Shown: piece by piece, positions 26,290-34,954 of the stretch
How the letters are laid out: each line of letters opens with the position of its first letter
How positions within the stretch are numbered: the stretch's first letter is position 1
Assembly: GCF_014649735.1 (NCBI RefSeq)
Contig: NZ_BMTP01000021.1
Coordinates: 1-64,000, forward strand
Direction: 5' to 3'
Length of the DNA: 64,000 nucleotides
DNA from: Streptomyces lavendofoliae
GTDB taxonomy: Bacteria > Actinomycetota > Actinomycetes > Streptomycetales > Streptomycetaceae
Notes under the pieces: generated by a model
Told to the model about the DNA's origin: nothing
The model's input: the letters and a program-made list of their open reading frames with translations, nothing else
The model's database searches: none
Translations under genes and position numbers: made by a program

Positions 26290-26581
26290 ACAGGGAATCG
26301 ACCCCCAGTCTCGCGAAGATGGATCGGTAGTGCGTGTTCAGCGCCGCGATCCGCAGACTCCCGGCGTGTTCCTCCACCGTGCGCCGAAGGATGAGCAGCA
26401 TGGTGATGGCCGACGAGTCAAGGTAGTGGGTGAGGGAAGCGTCCAGGACGAGCAACCGGCAGCCCTCACCGACCAACTGGCCGCACTGGTCCCCGACCTG
26501 GCGGGCATTGTGGTGATCGATCTCTTCCGGTAGCCCTGCCACCGTCACAGGACCACGCTGCATCCTCACCGTCAACACCAC
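26183..26581 (-). CDS. STAS-domain anti-sigma factor antagonist
   Basis: The protein is 132 aa from GTG 26581, one of two adjacent GTG codons after an AGGAGG site. STAS features: GPVTVAGLPEEIDHHNARQV, CRLLVLDASLTHYLDSSAIT, then SLRIAALNTHYRSIFARLGV. The Asp-Ser-Ser of YLDSSA is the presumed phosphosite. It is close in sense to RsbV-like proteins and a plausible substrate of the phosphatase at 22981. It overlaps antisense with the 3' end of the frameshifted STAS gene at 25786, a convergent arrangement. Confidence 0.85.
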   Translation of the reverse strand: MVLTVRMQRGPVTVAGLPEEIDHHNARQVGDQCGQLVGEGCRLLVLDASLTHYLDSSAITMLLILRRTVEEHAGSLRIAALNTHYRSIFARLGVDSLFSVYPTLTTALEQSQPTGMPSIAGYGGLDGAPVRV

Positions 26582-26589
26582 TTGCCTCC

Positions 26590-26976
26590 TGCGATGGCAC
26601 GTCCGGCCATGAGTTCCCCCGCATCTTGCCGCACCGCCGGTCCCGCCGTCGACCAGTGCCGGGGCAGTCCGCTTGGCCGTACCCGGCAGAAGCCGGCGGT
26701 CGCGACGGGGGCGACGGCACAGGCGGTGAGGATGGCAGCTGCTGATGTGGGCGTCGTGGCCGGTATGTCGGAAGAGGACCGCATCGGTGGCGGTGCACAA
26801 GTGGCGCGGTCCATGTCGGTGCGGATGCACTTGGCCAGGTCGCCGACCATGCCCTCGGAGAGGCAGGCGTCCGCGCACGCGCTACACGCATACGCGCAGG
26901 CGACGCACTCCTCGATACAGCGGGTCGGCTTGGCCCGGTCGATGTCGCCGAGGTCGGCGGGGTACGCGGCGAGCAT
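26590..26976 (-). pseudogene. Four-helix-bundle copper-binding protein, frameshifted
   Basis: From ATG 26976 the frame reads MLAAYPADLGDIDRAKPTRC, IEECVACAYACSACADACLS and KCIRTDMDRA, the start of the Cys-rich four-helix copper-storage-like family. It then shifts to HLCTATDAVLFRHTGHDAHI and shifts again. The later helices with their Cys residues are only traceable as fragments (AILTACAVAP). At least two frameshifts break it. An intact version would bind Cu(I) through inward-facing cysteines. Confidence 0.75.
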
Positions 26977-27181
26977 GTCCTGACGGTGCCGGACCGTGAT
27001 AGGCGCGGACCACACCAGCCATCGCGCCCGGCCGCGCCTGGGCGGCAGTGAGCCGGATCCCCTGCCGCGCAGTTCTGTCCTACGCAGAGCGGGCCGGTAC
27101 GCCGGGACGGTTACCGCCCGACGGGTGAGCGCCGGGCCGTGGCGAACATGAGCGTCGTCGCCGAGGGATAGTCATACCTGT

Positions 27182-27529
27182 ATGACGACTAACGCGGAAG
27201 TGATGGTGGGGGTGCGCAGCCTCGATGATGCCGAGGAGGCCCACCGGCATCTGGAGGCTGAGGCCGCCGGACCCGATCAGCAGACGCAGTACACCCGCGG
27301 CGCCTTGACCGGGTACCTCTGGGCGCTGGGTCGCGGTGCGCCGGCGCCGATCACCGGGCAGGCGACAGACGGTCCCCCGAACCTTCAGGCGCTGACCGCG
27401 GAAGTGGCTGCGGCTACGGTGCAGATGGCGGACTCCACCCAGCGCACGGTGCCCCGCGACTACATCCACGGTGTGCGTGACGCGCTTGCGTGGGTGTGCG
27501 GGCAGAGCGAAACGCGCCCCCGCCCCTGA
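27182..27529 (+). CDS. Conserved hypothetical protein
   Basis: The 115-aa protein opens MTTNAEVMVGVRSLDDAEEA and contains ALTGYLWALGRGAPAPITGQ and VPRDYIHGVRDALAWVCGQS. It is polar, helical and probably cytosolic. It is unrecognised but has normal codon bias and a plausible start, and ends 13 bases before the convergent CorA gene. Confidence 0.6.
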   Translation: MTTNAEVMVGVRSLDDAEEAHRHLEAEAAGPDQQTQYTRGALTGYLWALGRGAPAPITGQATDGPPNLQALTAEVAAATVQMADSTQRTVPRDYIHGVRDALAWVCGQSETRPRP

Positions 27530-27542
27530 CGCCCATACGGGT

Positions 27543-28544
27543 TCAGAGCCAGTCGTTGCGGCGGAAGGCTCGATACAGCATCCCTGCCGCTGCGGCCATC
27601 ACTCCCAGCGCCAGGGGGTAGCCGAAGCTCCAGCCAAGTTCGGGCATGTGCTCGAAGTTCATCCCGTACACGCCGGCCACCATGGTGGGGATGGCGAGGA
27701 TGGCCGCCCAGGCGGAGATCTTGCGCATGTCGTCGTTCTGCCAGGTCCCGACCCGGGCGAGGTGGGCGTCGAGGACGGAGCCCAGCAGATCATCCAGGGA
27801 CCGGACCTCGGTGTCCGCGCGGTGCAGATGGTCGGCCACATCACGGAAGTAGGGCAGCAGGTCCTCGGGCCACGGGGCGCGCGGGCCGGTGAACTCCTCC
27901 AGGACGGGGACCAGGGGCTGGATCGCGTCACGGAACTCCAGCACCTCCCGTTTGAGGAAGTAGACCTGGTCGGTGACATCGCCGCGCTCGGGGGAGAAGA
28001 CGGACCGCTCCAGCTCGGTGAGATCGTCGCGCACGCCGACCGCTGCCTTGGTGTAGGTGTCCACTGCCACGTCCAGGATGGCGTGCAGCACCGACGCCGG
28101 ACCGCAGGAGACCGTCGCCGGATCGACCGCGAGTCGGCGGGCCGCCTCGACGGCTGGATCGCTGGGGCCGTGCCGGACGGTCAGGACAAAGCGCGGCCCG
28201 AGGAAGACCATCATCTCGCCGGTCTCCACCTGCGAGGTCTCCTCGACGTACCAGAGCGTCTTCAGCGCCACGGCCAGCACATCGTCATAGCGTTCACGCT
28301 TGGGACGCTCATGCGCCTGCACCGCGTCCTCCACCGCCAACGGGTGCAGACCCAGTTCGTCGGCCAGGGCCACCACCTCGTGCTCGGCGGGATCACTCAG
28401 GTGAACCCACCCGAACTCCCCCTCGCCCAGGTTCGCCACATTCTTGAGCACCACGCGGCACGCCTCGTCGGCCTGCGAGCAGTCCACACGCCGCGCTGCA
28501 CCGGAGACCTCCTGGTAGATCACACATTCCATGCCTCCTCGCAT
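27543..28544 (-). CDS. corA: CorA-family Mg2+/Co2+ transporter
   Basis: This 333-aa membrane protein has the CorA architecture: an alpha/beta cytoplasmic domain (WVHLSDPAEHEVVALADELG, LHPLAVEDAVQ), the long stalk helix and two C-terminal transmembrane helices. The first is MRKISAWAAILAIPTMVAGV and leads into the signature YGMNFEHMPE (GMN selectivity loop); the second is GYPLALGVMAAAAGMLYRAF, ending in charged residues. It forms homopentameric divalent cation channels. The start may be ATG 28544 or the nearby GTG about seven codons later, which has a better-placed AGGAGG. Confidence 0.95.
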   Translation of the reverse strand: MRGGMECVIYQEVSGAARRVDCSQADEACRVVLKNVANLGEGEFGWVHLSDPAEHEVVALADELGLHPLAVEDAVQAHERPKRERYDDVLAVALKTLWYVEETSQVETGEMMVFLGPRFVLTVRHGPSDPAVEAARRLAVDPATVSCGPASVLHAILDVAVDTYTKAAVGVRDDLTELERSVFSPERGDVTDQVYFLKREVLEFRDAIQPLVPVLEEFTGPRAPWPEDLLPYFRDVADHLHRADTEVRSLDDLLGSVLDAHLARVGTWQNDDMRKISAWAAILAIPTMVAGVYGMNFEHMPELGWSFGYPLALGVMAAAAGMLYRAFRRNDWL

Positions 28545-29241
28545 GCTTCATACGGCCCGATTCATGCACGCGGACAGAATGGTGGCCTCTCCGCCGCGAT
28601 GGAGGCTGAGGTGGGGGCATCGGATGCCGGGGCCACGGCTGCGACTGCGACTGCGACGAGCGTGCGCGTCCTGTACCGGTCCCGCGGCACCCCCGCCGAC
28701 AGCGACCTAGATGGCGGCGGGTGAGGGCGTTGCTTCGGGGGCCGACGAGTCCCCTCACACCGTGAAAGACTGGCCCACAAGACCGGTACCCGCACCCCCG
28801 TATCCGGTCCCACAAACTCGCCGTCGCCCTTGCCTTGCCCTTTCCAGGGTTCTCGATGCCGCGGGCCTCGCGCCTGCGGCGGCACCGTACTGATGCCCGC
28901 CCGCCCGCCCGCCCGCCCGCCGCCGTGATCTTCCGGGCGCTGTCCGCTCTGAGTCGGCAGGAGTCCTGGCCCGGGCCGGCGTGAGGATCAGCTCCTCGCT
29001 CCCTGCCCGGCTCGCCGTCATCGCCGCACGGACACCGCGCCCACACCGCACGCCACGCCTGCTGAGTGCGCTGACGCGCACGGCAGTCGCACAACCGCCC
29101 CGGCCGCCGCCGGTGTAGGAGAAGCTGCCGGCCAGCACGCAACGTGACGCCGCGCCAGAGCGGCGCACGTTGGCAGGTTCTCGACGCAAGCAGCTCGGCC
29201 CACGAAGCGACGGACAGACGCAGGCGTGGCGGGCTCGTCCG
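28545..29241. other. Intergenic, contains GCCC microrepeat
   Basis: In this 697-base gap no gene was recognised. A run of about seven GCCC units sits at 28895-28922. Confidence 0.35.
28895..28922. repeat. GCCC tetranucleotide microrepeat
   Basis: About seven tandem GCCC units in non-coding DNA. Simple slippage-prone repeat. Confidence 0.8.
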
Positions 29242-29526
29242 TCAGGTGCCGACAGCGGTGACGCCGAACATGAGGGTTCGGCGACTGACGTCGTAGTGCA
29301 CGGTCGGCGTGCTGCGCAAGAGGTCCTGGAGCACGTCGGCGTCGTCCGTATCAACGGTCAGCACTTCTTCCCAGGCACCTTCGTCGAGTACGAGTTGCAG
29401 GGTGAGGGTGCCTCGGGCAGCGGGCTCACCGGCAACCCAGGTGAACTGGTAGTGGCTGAGTTGGCGTACCTTGATGCTGTCGTCCGTGACGGGCTGCGTC
29501 ACCTTGGTCGTGGCAGCTCTGGGCAT
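29242..29526 (-). CDS. Conserved hypothetical protein
   Basis: The 94-aa protein starts at ATG 29526 (GAGGAGAGACGCC upstream). The sequence (MPRAATTKVTQPVTDDSIKV, YQFTWVAGEPAARGTLTLQL, WEEVLTVDTDDADVLQDLL) is predicted beta-rich, without signal or membrane segments. It has good codon bias and ribosome site, with no recognised family. Confidence 0.65.
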   Translation of the reverse strand: MPRAATTKVTQPVTDDSIKVRQLSHYQFTWVAGEPAARGTLTLQLVLDEGAWEEVLTVDTDDADVLQDLLRSTPTVHYDVSRRTLMFGVTAVGT

Positions 29527-29662
29527 GGCGTCTCTCCTCGGCTGGATGTGGCGGGTGCGAACCGTGGGCTGGGCTTCCACGCCGGCGGACAGCTGATGGG
29601 AAGCCGTGCGGGACGGGCTGGAGGGGCAGACTGGCCGTTTCCCGGGCCTTGCTGGGCGGGGG

Positions 29663-30292
29663 TCAGCAGTGACTCGTCATGGGACCGTTGTGGCAGGCGC
29701 GCCGTACGGCGGCCAGACCCGTGCCCCCGGCCATGGCCAAAGGCGAGGCGGCCCGGCGTAGCATCCCCTGCCTCTGCTGCTCAGGGCGCTGCTGCTCTCC
29801 GTGCAGCGCGTTGAGCACCAGCAGCCCGGCCGTGAGAGCCGGGACGGCCCACTGCAGCATCGCGAGCTGGCGCTCTGCCTTCTCCAACTCCACAGGGTGC
29901 TCGGCGGCCGCCGCTTGGTCCTCGGAGTCGGAAGACGAGGCGAGCTCGATCTTCTTGCCCAGGACCCGGCTGTAGGCGGTGGCGGCGAGTGCGGCTCCGG
30001 TGAGGACCGTCTTGGCGAAAGTGGAGGCGCCCACGCCGCTCTGGTACGCCACTCGGGCGCTGTTGGCCCCCAGCAGGCCGGCGCCGCCCACCAGGTGGAT
30101 GCCGATCGCGGCCGCGTTCACCGGAGTCCAGGCCGCCCAGCCGGCGCTGGCGATCCGAGAGGCGACAACCGGCTCGTTCACCGTGTCGCGCGCCGCCCCG
30201 TTCAACCCGACGGCCCCCATGAGAGAGCCTCCGAACCAAGCCGCCAGGCCGATGTCATGCAGACTGCGCAGAACCGTGTTGCGTTCAGACAT
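29663..30292 (-). CDS. Integral membrane protein
   Basis: The protein is 209 aa from ATG 30292 (GAAGGA upstream). It opens MSERNTVLRSLHDIGLAAWF, then a glycine-rich helix GGSLMGAVGLNGAA. Hydrophobic stretches AAIGIHLVGGAGLLGANSAR, TVLTGAALAATAYSRVLGKK and MLQWAVPALTAGLLVLNALH suggest four membrane helices. A charged, possibly cytoplasmic, loop (SSSDSEDQAAAAEHPVELEK) lies between the last two. This is a common but uncharacterised actinomycete membrane family. It ends QQRPEQQRQGMLRRAA and a short tail. Confidence 0.75.
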   Translation of the reverse strand: MSERNTVLRSLHDIGLAAWFGGSLMGAVGLNGAARDTVNEPVVASRIASAGWAAWTPVNAAAIGIHLVGGAGLLGANSARVAYQSGVGASTFAKTVLTGAALAATAYSRVLGKKIELASSSDSEDQAAAAEHPVELEKAERQLAMLQWAVPALTAGLLVLNALHGEQQRPEQQRQGMLRRAASPLAMAGGTGLAAVRRACHNGPMTSHC

Positions 30293-31032
30293 CTGAGTCC
30301 TTCCAGACAAACGGATCCCCTGCGGGCGCAGGGCACCGAGGTCAGACTCCAGGTGATCGGCAATGCCTGCCAGACGAGGCGCGCACTTGGACGAATCGCA
30401 CTCAGCAAATCCGGTGAGGCCGATCGCTACGCGGCAGCCGCTGCGGCATGCCGCGCCGTAGCGAAGCCGGTGGCCGGACAAGTGGGAGCGCCGTGCTCTC
30501 ACTGACCGTGTCCGCTGCCCCCGTATCCCCGCCGCCGTCGACGGCGGGGATACGGGGCGGGACCGTGCTACGGAACCCGTCGTGGAGTGCGGGCAGGTCT
30601 TCCTGAATCTCTGCCTCTGCTGCGAGACAGGCCCGCCGCTTCCCCGGACGGACCAAGCCCATCTCGGCCTCCTCGGTGTGCGGCCCCTCGTCCATCAGCC
30701 GCTTCGGCAGCTTGGGCGAAGCCCCGGGCGACGATCCGGGGGCAGCCGTGCCGCCCGCTCCCCGGGACGGCGGGCGGTGACGGCCGCCGCGCATCTTGGC
30801 CGCTGGCCGGCGCGGCGCGGTCGGTCTGGCGTCCCGCTCCCCAGCGCCGCCGCCGACGCCGTGACGCCGCTGGGGCGCCGCAGGCGTACGCCTCGCGCCT
30901 GCGGCTGTCCGGCCGGCGCTCTGCTAGCTCGCCACCCCGGCCGGCCGGGCCCTCCAACCCCTCAGAGGCGGAACGAGCAGGCTCGGTGACCGAGAATGAG
31001 ACCCAGCAGGGCGCGGTGGGATTGGCGGCGCC
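30293..31032. other. Intergenic, strong hairpin, no gene recognised
   Basis: Apart from the hairpin at 30519-30557 nothing is clear. Several leftward frames (for example around 30402-30695) show moderate codon bias but cross the hairpin and resemble nothing known. Confidence 0.3.
30519..30557. terminator. Perfect 16-base-arm hairpin
   Basis: Arms 30519-30534 and 30542-30557 (CCCCGTATCCCCGCCG and its complement) around a 7-base loop. Symmetric and very stable. It is not clearly behind any confident gene, so its role, as terminator or as element end, is uncertain. Confidence 0.6.
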
Positions 31033-31386
31033 TCAACTTCCCTGCCGTGACCTGTTCCGGCCCACCTGGCCCATGTCCTCAGGTACACGCCCGAGCTGCA
31101 AGCCGGCATGACGGAGCTCTTCTGGCGAACTGATGGAGCCCAGGGTGGATTCGGAGGCGATCGCAGGATGGAGCGCCAGGCGGGCTAGCAGTACCGTGAA
31201 AGCCACCCTTCCTGTGAAGGCCCGCAGCATGGCGCTGCGCGACCCCGCGGGGGAAAGACCGGGTGCGTTGGGGAGCCAGCTTGGCTTGATGACCGTACAG
31301 CCCTGTGGCGCAGGGCCGTACAGCCACAAGCCCCCGTCAGGGTCGATGTGCCGGAGAGTCCCGTTCTCCCGAAGAGAGATCGGCAC
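31033..31386 (-). CDS. Hypothetical protein, possible
   Basis: GTG 31386 is preceded by GGGAGAG at ideal spacing and lies 12 bases after the stop of the DUF2267 gene, suggesting coupling. The 117-aa frame opens MPISLRENGTLRHIDPDGGL and contains a hydrophobic segment AFTGRVAFTVLLARLALHPA. No family was recognised and codon bias is mediocre. Could be a chance frame downstream of a real gene. Confidence 0.4.
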   Translation of the reverse strand: MPISLRENGTLRHIDPDGGLWLYGPAPQGCTVIKPSWLPNAPGLSPAGSRSAMLRAFTGRVAFTVLLARLALHPAIASESTLGSISSPEELRHAGLQLGRVPEDMGQVGRNRSRQGS

Positions 31387-31398
31387 GCTGAACTCTCC

Positions 31399-31791
31399 CT
31401 ATACAGGCTCCATCCGCCCGAACAGGCCGGCGTGCCCCGGCGGCAACTGCGTAAGGATGCGACGCAGAAGGGCATCGTCAGCTGCTTCCGCGATCGTGGC
31501 CAGCACCGCCGTGACTGCCCGGCGTGCGTAGAGCGATCCACCTTGGTCGCAGTCGTCCACCGCTGCGACGAAGGCATCGGGGGTCAGCGGTTCACTGGCC
31601 GGTGGCGCGCCGATGAGCAGCGGTGCGCACTCCGGCGGCAGCAGACGGGCGAGATCGGTCCGGTCAGTGCCCACGAGGTGCGCCCCCAGTACCTCAAGCA
31701 CCCGCTGCAAAGCTCCGGCTGCCTCCTGCCGGACGGCGTAGCCTCCGCGTTGCTGGACCTCATCAAGCAGCGCTTCCAAAGTCCTGTCCAT
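31399..31791 (-). CDS. DUF2267 domain protein
   Basis: The 130-aa protein starts at ATG 31791. The DUF2267 pattern is clear: LDEVQQRGGYAVRQEAAGAL, LEVLGAHLVGTDRTDLARLL, PPECAPLLIGAPP, then a second half ARRAVTAVLATIAEAADDAL ending LPPGHAGLFGRM. These two-fold helical proteins are frequent near stress-response genes. Their function is unknown. Small, acidic and cytosolic. Confidence 0.85.
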   Translation of the reverse strand: MDRTLEALLDEVQQRGGYAVRQEAAGALQRVLEVLGAHLVGTDRTDLARLLPPECAPLLIGAPPASEPLTPDAFVAAVDDCDQGGSLYARRAVTAVLATIAEAADDALLRRILTQLPPGHAGLFGRMEPV

Positions 31792-32616
31792 AAGCTGCTC
31801 CCTGCGCGTGTCCTCGTTGGGGGCTGCATGGGCTTCAGCGTCCACACGCAGCCGTGTGTACGACCAGCTACCCGAAATTACTCTATGCAATCGATCGATT
31901 ACCCAGAATGATGCTCTCGGGGATGTGTGCCTCACCGGGCACTGCCGGTAAGGGCGACTCCTGACAGGAGAGGGGCACCGTTGTCGGCCACCGCGGGGCA
32001 CCTGAAGCCCGGCATCGTGCTGGTGACTTAGCGGGCACAGACCTATACGACTGCCCGTGTGTGCTCCTCCTGATGAAGGCTGCGGGAAAGAAGGGTGATG
32101 GGGGCATGAGGGGACGTGGACGAACTGGTAGTGCCGCATGAGGGGGACAGCCCCGCTAGTTCGGGCTCAGCCGGCTGGCAGCGTGGCGCGGTGGCGGGTG
32201 CGTCACCGCGTGCAACCGCCGGTCGGGCCCCCGTGCCAAAGAGGCGCGCGTCGAGTCGAATGCTTGGTGGAAGGCGATGCGCCTGACCGGGGTGGACCAC
32301 CTTTCCAGCCGGGCGTATGCCCCAGGGGGCCGCGCTCGCGGCCTGGGCGGTGTCATCACTGGCGACGCTGCTCGTCGTGGCGCCGACAGCCACCGTCGCC
32401 ATCCCCGGTCGCATCTTCCTTGCGAGAGGGCGGAGGGAGCCTGGGCGCAGGCGGCAGGCGGCAGGCGGCGGCCGGCGGACGGGCGGGCCTGGGCGACGGG
32501 CCTGCCTGGGCGGCGAGCCGCCACGCCCGTTCCTACGGCAGCCGGACCGACTCGCCGGACGGGCATCCGTCGCTACGACATCCAGCGAGCCGACCACACC
32601 GAAGAACCCTCCTACG
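31792..32616. other. Intergenic, no gene recognised
   Basis: This 825-base gap carries an AT-richer stretch near 31870-31915, upstream of the DUF2267 gene, that may be its promoter. 32440-32510 is a GGCGGCA/CGGGC low-complexity stretch. No coding signal is convincing. Confidence 0.3.
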
Positions 32617-32800
32617 GCTCCTCCGTCACTGGAGGATTCGACGCGACAGACTTCGCCCGCCGCACCGACCAGGCCGCAGGAGACATCACCGCCGCCGTCC
32701 ACCAATGGCTCGTGGAAACCGACCGTATCCACCCCGACGCGTGCCCCTCTACCCGTAAGAACACGGGCGGCGGGGGCTGAGGCCGGCGAGGAGAATCACG
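32617..32800 (+). repeat. Dispersed repeat, copy B (gene 3' remnant)
   Basis: It matches 58481-58709 at most positions, with roughly 50 bases deleted here after CCCCGACGCG. The conserved frame reads GGFDATDFARRTDQAAGDIT then AVHQWLVETDRIHPDA, the C-terminus of an unidentified protein. The following non-coding tail (around GGGCTGAGGCCGGCGAGG) is also shared, so the duplication covers more than coding sequence. Confidence 0.8.
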
Positions 32801-32943
32801 GAGCCCTCAGGCAGCGGTCAGTCTCGCGTCATTTTTGCTCTGGGCAAGATTCGTCTGAAGACGGACGGTAGTAGCGCCGGCAGGCGGCACGCGCGTACGA
32901 CCGGGCCGTACTGCTGGGCTCATGGGCTGGAGATGTGCCGCGG

Positions 32944-34794
32944 TCATGGGCCACCATCTGAGTGCTTCTGCGCGAGTAGACGGTAGGTGTTGCCACCCCT
33001 GGTCCTGCGCAGGAGGCGGGCCAGGACGCGATCGGCGGCGGTGGCGATGACCATTACCGGGAGCGCGGCCACAATCGCCGGGCCGCGCAGCATACTTCTC
33101 CACCGGGCGGGTTCTGGCGTCCGCCAGGGCACATGCGGCTCGGGAAACGCCTGTTCAAGTGTGAGCCAGATTGCAGCGACGAGGTCCACCGGTGAGTGGG
33201 TCTCACCGTACATCTCCTTCACCACGGTGAAGCCGTGTTGGTGAAGGGCCTTCCTCAGATTCTCGGCGGGGATGAAGTGCTGGTGTTGGGGCTGGAGCCA
33301 GGGGAGCCAGCGGCTGCGAAGCAGGCGGCCCAGCAGGGAGTGACCGTTGGGCAGTTCGATGAGCAGGTGACCGCCGGGCCGGAGGACCGTGGCGGCCGCC
33401 TTCAGTTCCCGAAGCGGGTCACGGGTGTGTTCAAGGTAGTGGTGCATGCTGACGACGTCGTACGAGCCAGCCAGTCCTGGAGCGACGCCCGGGAAGGAGC
33501 CTGCGATGCCCGTGGTGACCCAGCCGCGTCGCTCGGCTTCCGTGATACCGGCACTCATATCGAGGCCGTCGAACCGGGTTGTCGGCCACTGTTGTTGAGC
33601 TAGGAGGCAGAAGTGCCCCTGGCCCGCGCCGACGTCCAGCCAGCGGCGCGGTGCCGCTTCCGGATCAAGGGTTGCTGCCCGACTCATGTAGGCATCACGC
33701 TTCCGGCGGAACAGCGAGTCCATCCGCTTCGCTCCGAGGCCGTCGTAGCAGTCTCGGTAGTAGAACTCCAGCCCGGCTGGTGACAGCCGCGGGTTTTGGA
33801 AGATGTGGCGGCACTGCCGGCACTGCTCGAGAGTGAAGTGTCCGGGCTTGTGCTGAGCCAGGTCCGGACTGCGAAGGAATGTCGCCAAGTCGCTGGACCC
33901 GCACCAGGGGCAGTCGGGCCTTCGGCCTTCGAAGAACGGGGTAGTTCCCTCGGCGAGTGCCTGCGCGTAGTCCTTGCGTGCCAGTTCCAGGACGTCGCAT
34001 GGGACACGTGGCTGCCAGGGCCCCAGAGCCGTGCGCACCCATCGCCAGGGGGGCTGGATCCAGCGGAGCGCGCAGGTGCCGTGCAGGTCGGCGGGCCGCA
34101 ATGACGTTCCGGTGAAAACGAGGTAGGGCTGCAGACACCAGGAGACGGTGGCGAGGAAGCCGATGACCGGAGCGGTGACCATCAGGGCGGTCAGGGTGAG
34201 CCAGAGAAGCAGTGGGGGTGCCATGGCAACAGCCGTGATTGCCATGGGGGCGACCTCTTGAACGAGGAGACGCCGGTCCGGCAGAGTCTGTGGTCTGCTG
34301 CGCAACGCGGGTACCACCACCGCGTCCGTCGTCGTCGGCGCGTGTTTTTTGAGCTCCCCGACGAGGTCGATCATCTGCCGACAACTGACTGTGTCCGGAA
34401 CGTCGATGTCCATACGGTCGAGTACGGACTCGTGTACGAGCAGGGCGTGCAGTGCACCGCGTCCGGGATGGAGAGGATCGGCTCGGAACACCGCGGTGTC
34501 CAAGCGCCGAACGAGCTCCATGGCGTTGTGGGCGGGAAGATCACCAGGGATGAGATCGACGACACGCAAGCCGCTGTGCTCGGCGTGGAGCCTCGCCGCA
34601 CGACGTGTGGAGTCGTCCAGATGGACGCCGTCAGCCATGATGAACCGGTATGAGGGATCAGGCCTTTTATCGGGGCACGCCAGTGTCGCCAGGCGCCGCG
34701 CCCTGCGCCGCAGCCGCACGCCGTCGATGACGAGACAGAGGAGGGTACCTACTCCTGCCACGGCGACCCCCCACGACCAGCTCTCTGTCTGCAC
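32944..34794 (-). CDS. Membrane-anchored SAM-dependent methyltransferase
   Basis: The 616-aa protein starts at GTG 34794 with AGGAG upstream. An N-terminal hydrophobic helix (WGVAVAGVGTLLCLVIDGV) is followed by a soluble region and two or three membrane helices (MAPPLLLWLTLTALMVTAPV, then IGFLATVSWCLQPYLVF). A zinc-ribbon (CPWCG, CRQCRHIF) introduces a class I methyltransferase: LDVGAGQGHFCLLAQQQ, SYDVVSMHHYLEHTRDP, LRPGGHLLIELPN. A C-terminal hydrophobic helix (GPAIVAALPVMVIATA) follows. It is divergent from sqdB, with 160 bases between them. Probably modifies a lipid or glycolipid at the membrane; the substrate is inferred from the neighbourhood. Confidence 0.85.
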   Translation of the reverse strand: MQTESWSWGVAVAGVGTLLCLVIDGVRLRRRARRLATLACPDKRPDPSYRFIMADGVHLDDSTRRAARLHAEHSGLRVVDLIPGDLPAHNAMELVRRLDTAVFRADPLHPGRGALHALLVHESVLDRMDIDVPDTVSCRQMIDLVGELKKHAPTTTDAVVVPALRSRPQTLPDRRLLVQEVAPMAITAVAMAPPLLLWLTLTALMVTAPVIGFLATVSWCLQPYLVFTGTSLRPADLHGTCALRWIQPPWRWVRTALGPWQPRVPCDVLELARKDYAQALAEGTTPFFEGRRPDCPWCGSSDLATFLRSPDLAQHKPGHFTLEQCRQCRHIFQNPRLSPAGLEFYYRDCYDGLGAKRMDSLFRRKRDAYMSRAATLDPEAAPRRWLDVGAGQGHFCLLAQQQWPTTRFDGLDMSAGITEAERRGWVTTGIAGSFPGVAPGLAGSYDVVSMHHYLEHTRDPLRELKAAATVLRPGGHLLIELPNGHSLLGRLLRSRWLPWLQPQHQHFIPAENLRKALHQHGFTVVKEMYGETHSPVDLVAAIWLTLEQAFPEPHVPWRTPEPARWRSMLRGPAIVAALPVMVIATAADRVLARLLRRTRGGNTYRLLAQKHSDGGP

Positions 34795-34954
34795 GACGCA
34801 CTCCTGACATGGCCCGCAGCGACGAAATGGGCGGGCCACACCCCGAGCCACCCTCATTCATCGCTACTCGGTGTACAGTTCTCGTCGCTTAGCGTAGCCC
34901 GTCGTGGTCGGGCGCCGTGGCAGGCGGATCAGACCGGAGAAAAGGAGGCGGTCC
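34795..34954. promoter_or_regulatory. Divergent promoter region, methyltransferase / sqdB
   Basis: 160 bases separate the two GTG starts. An AT-richer block at 34858-34895 probably holds the promoters. An AGGAGG ribosome site at 34944-34949 serves sqdB. No operator symmetry was noticed. Confidence 0.45.

Noticed and set aside
28895..28922. GCCC run as a CRISPR or regulatory array
   Set aside because: Units are only four bases without spacers, a simple microrepeat.
30402..30695. Leftward frame with moderate codon bias
   Set aside because: It contains the perfect 16-base hairpin in its middle and has no similarity to any protein I know.
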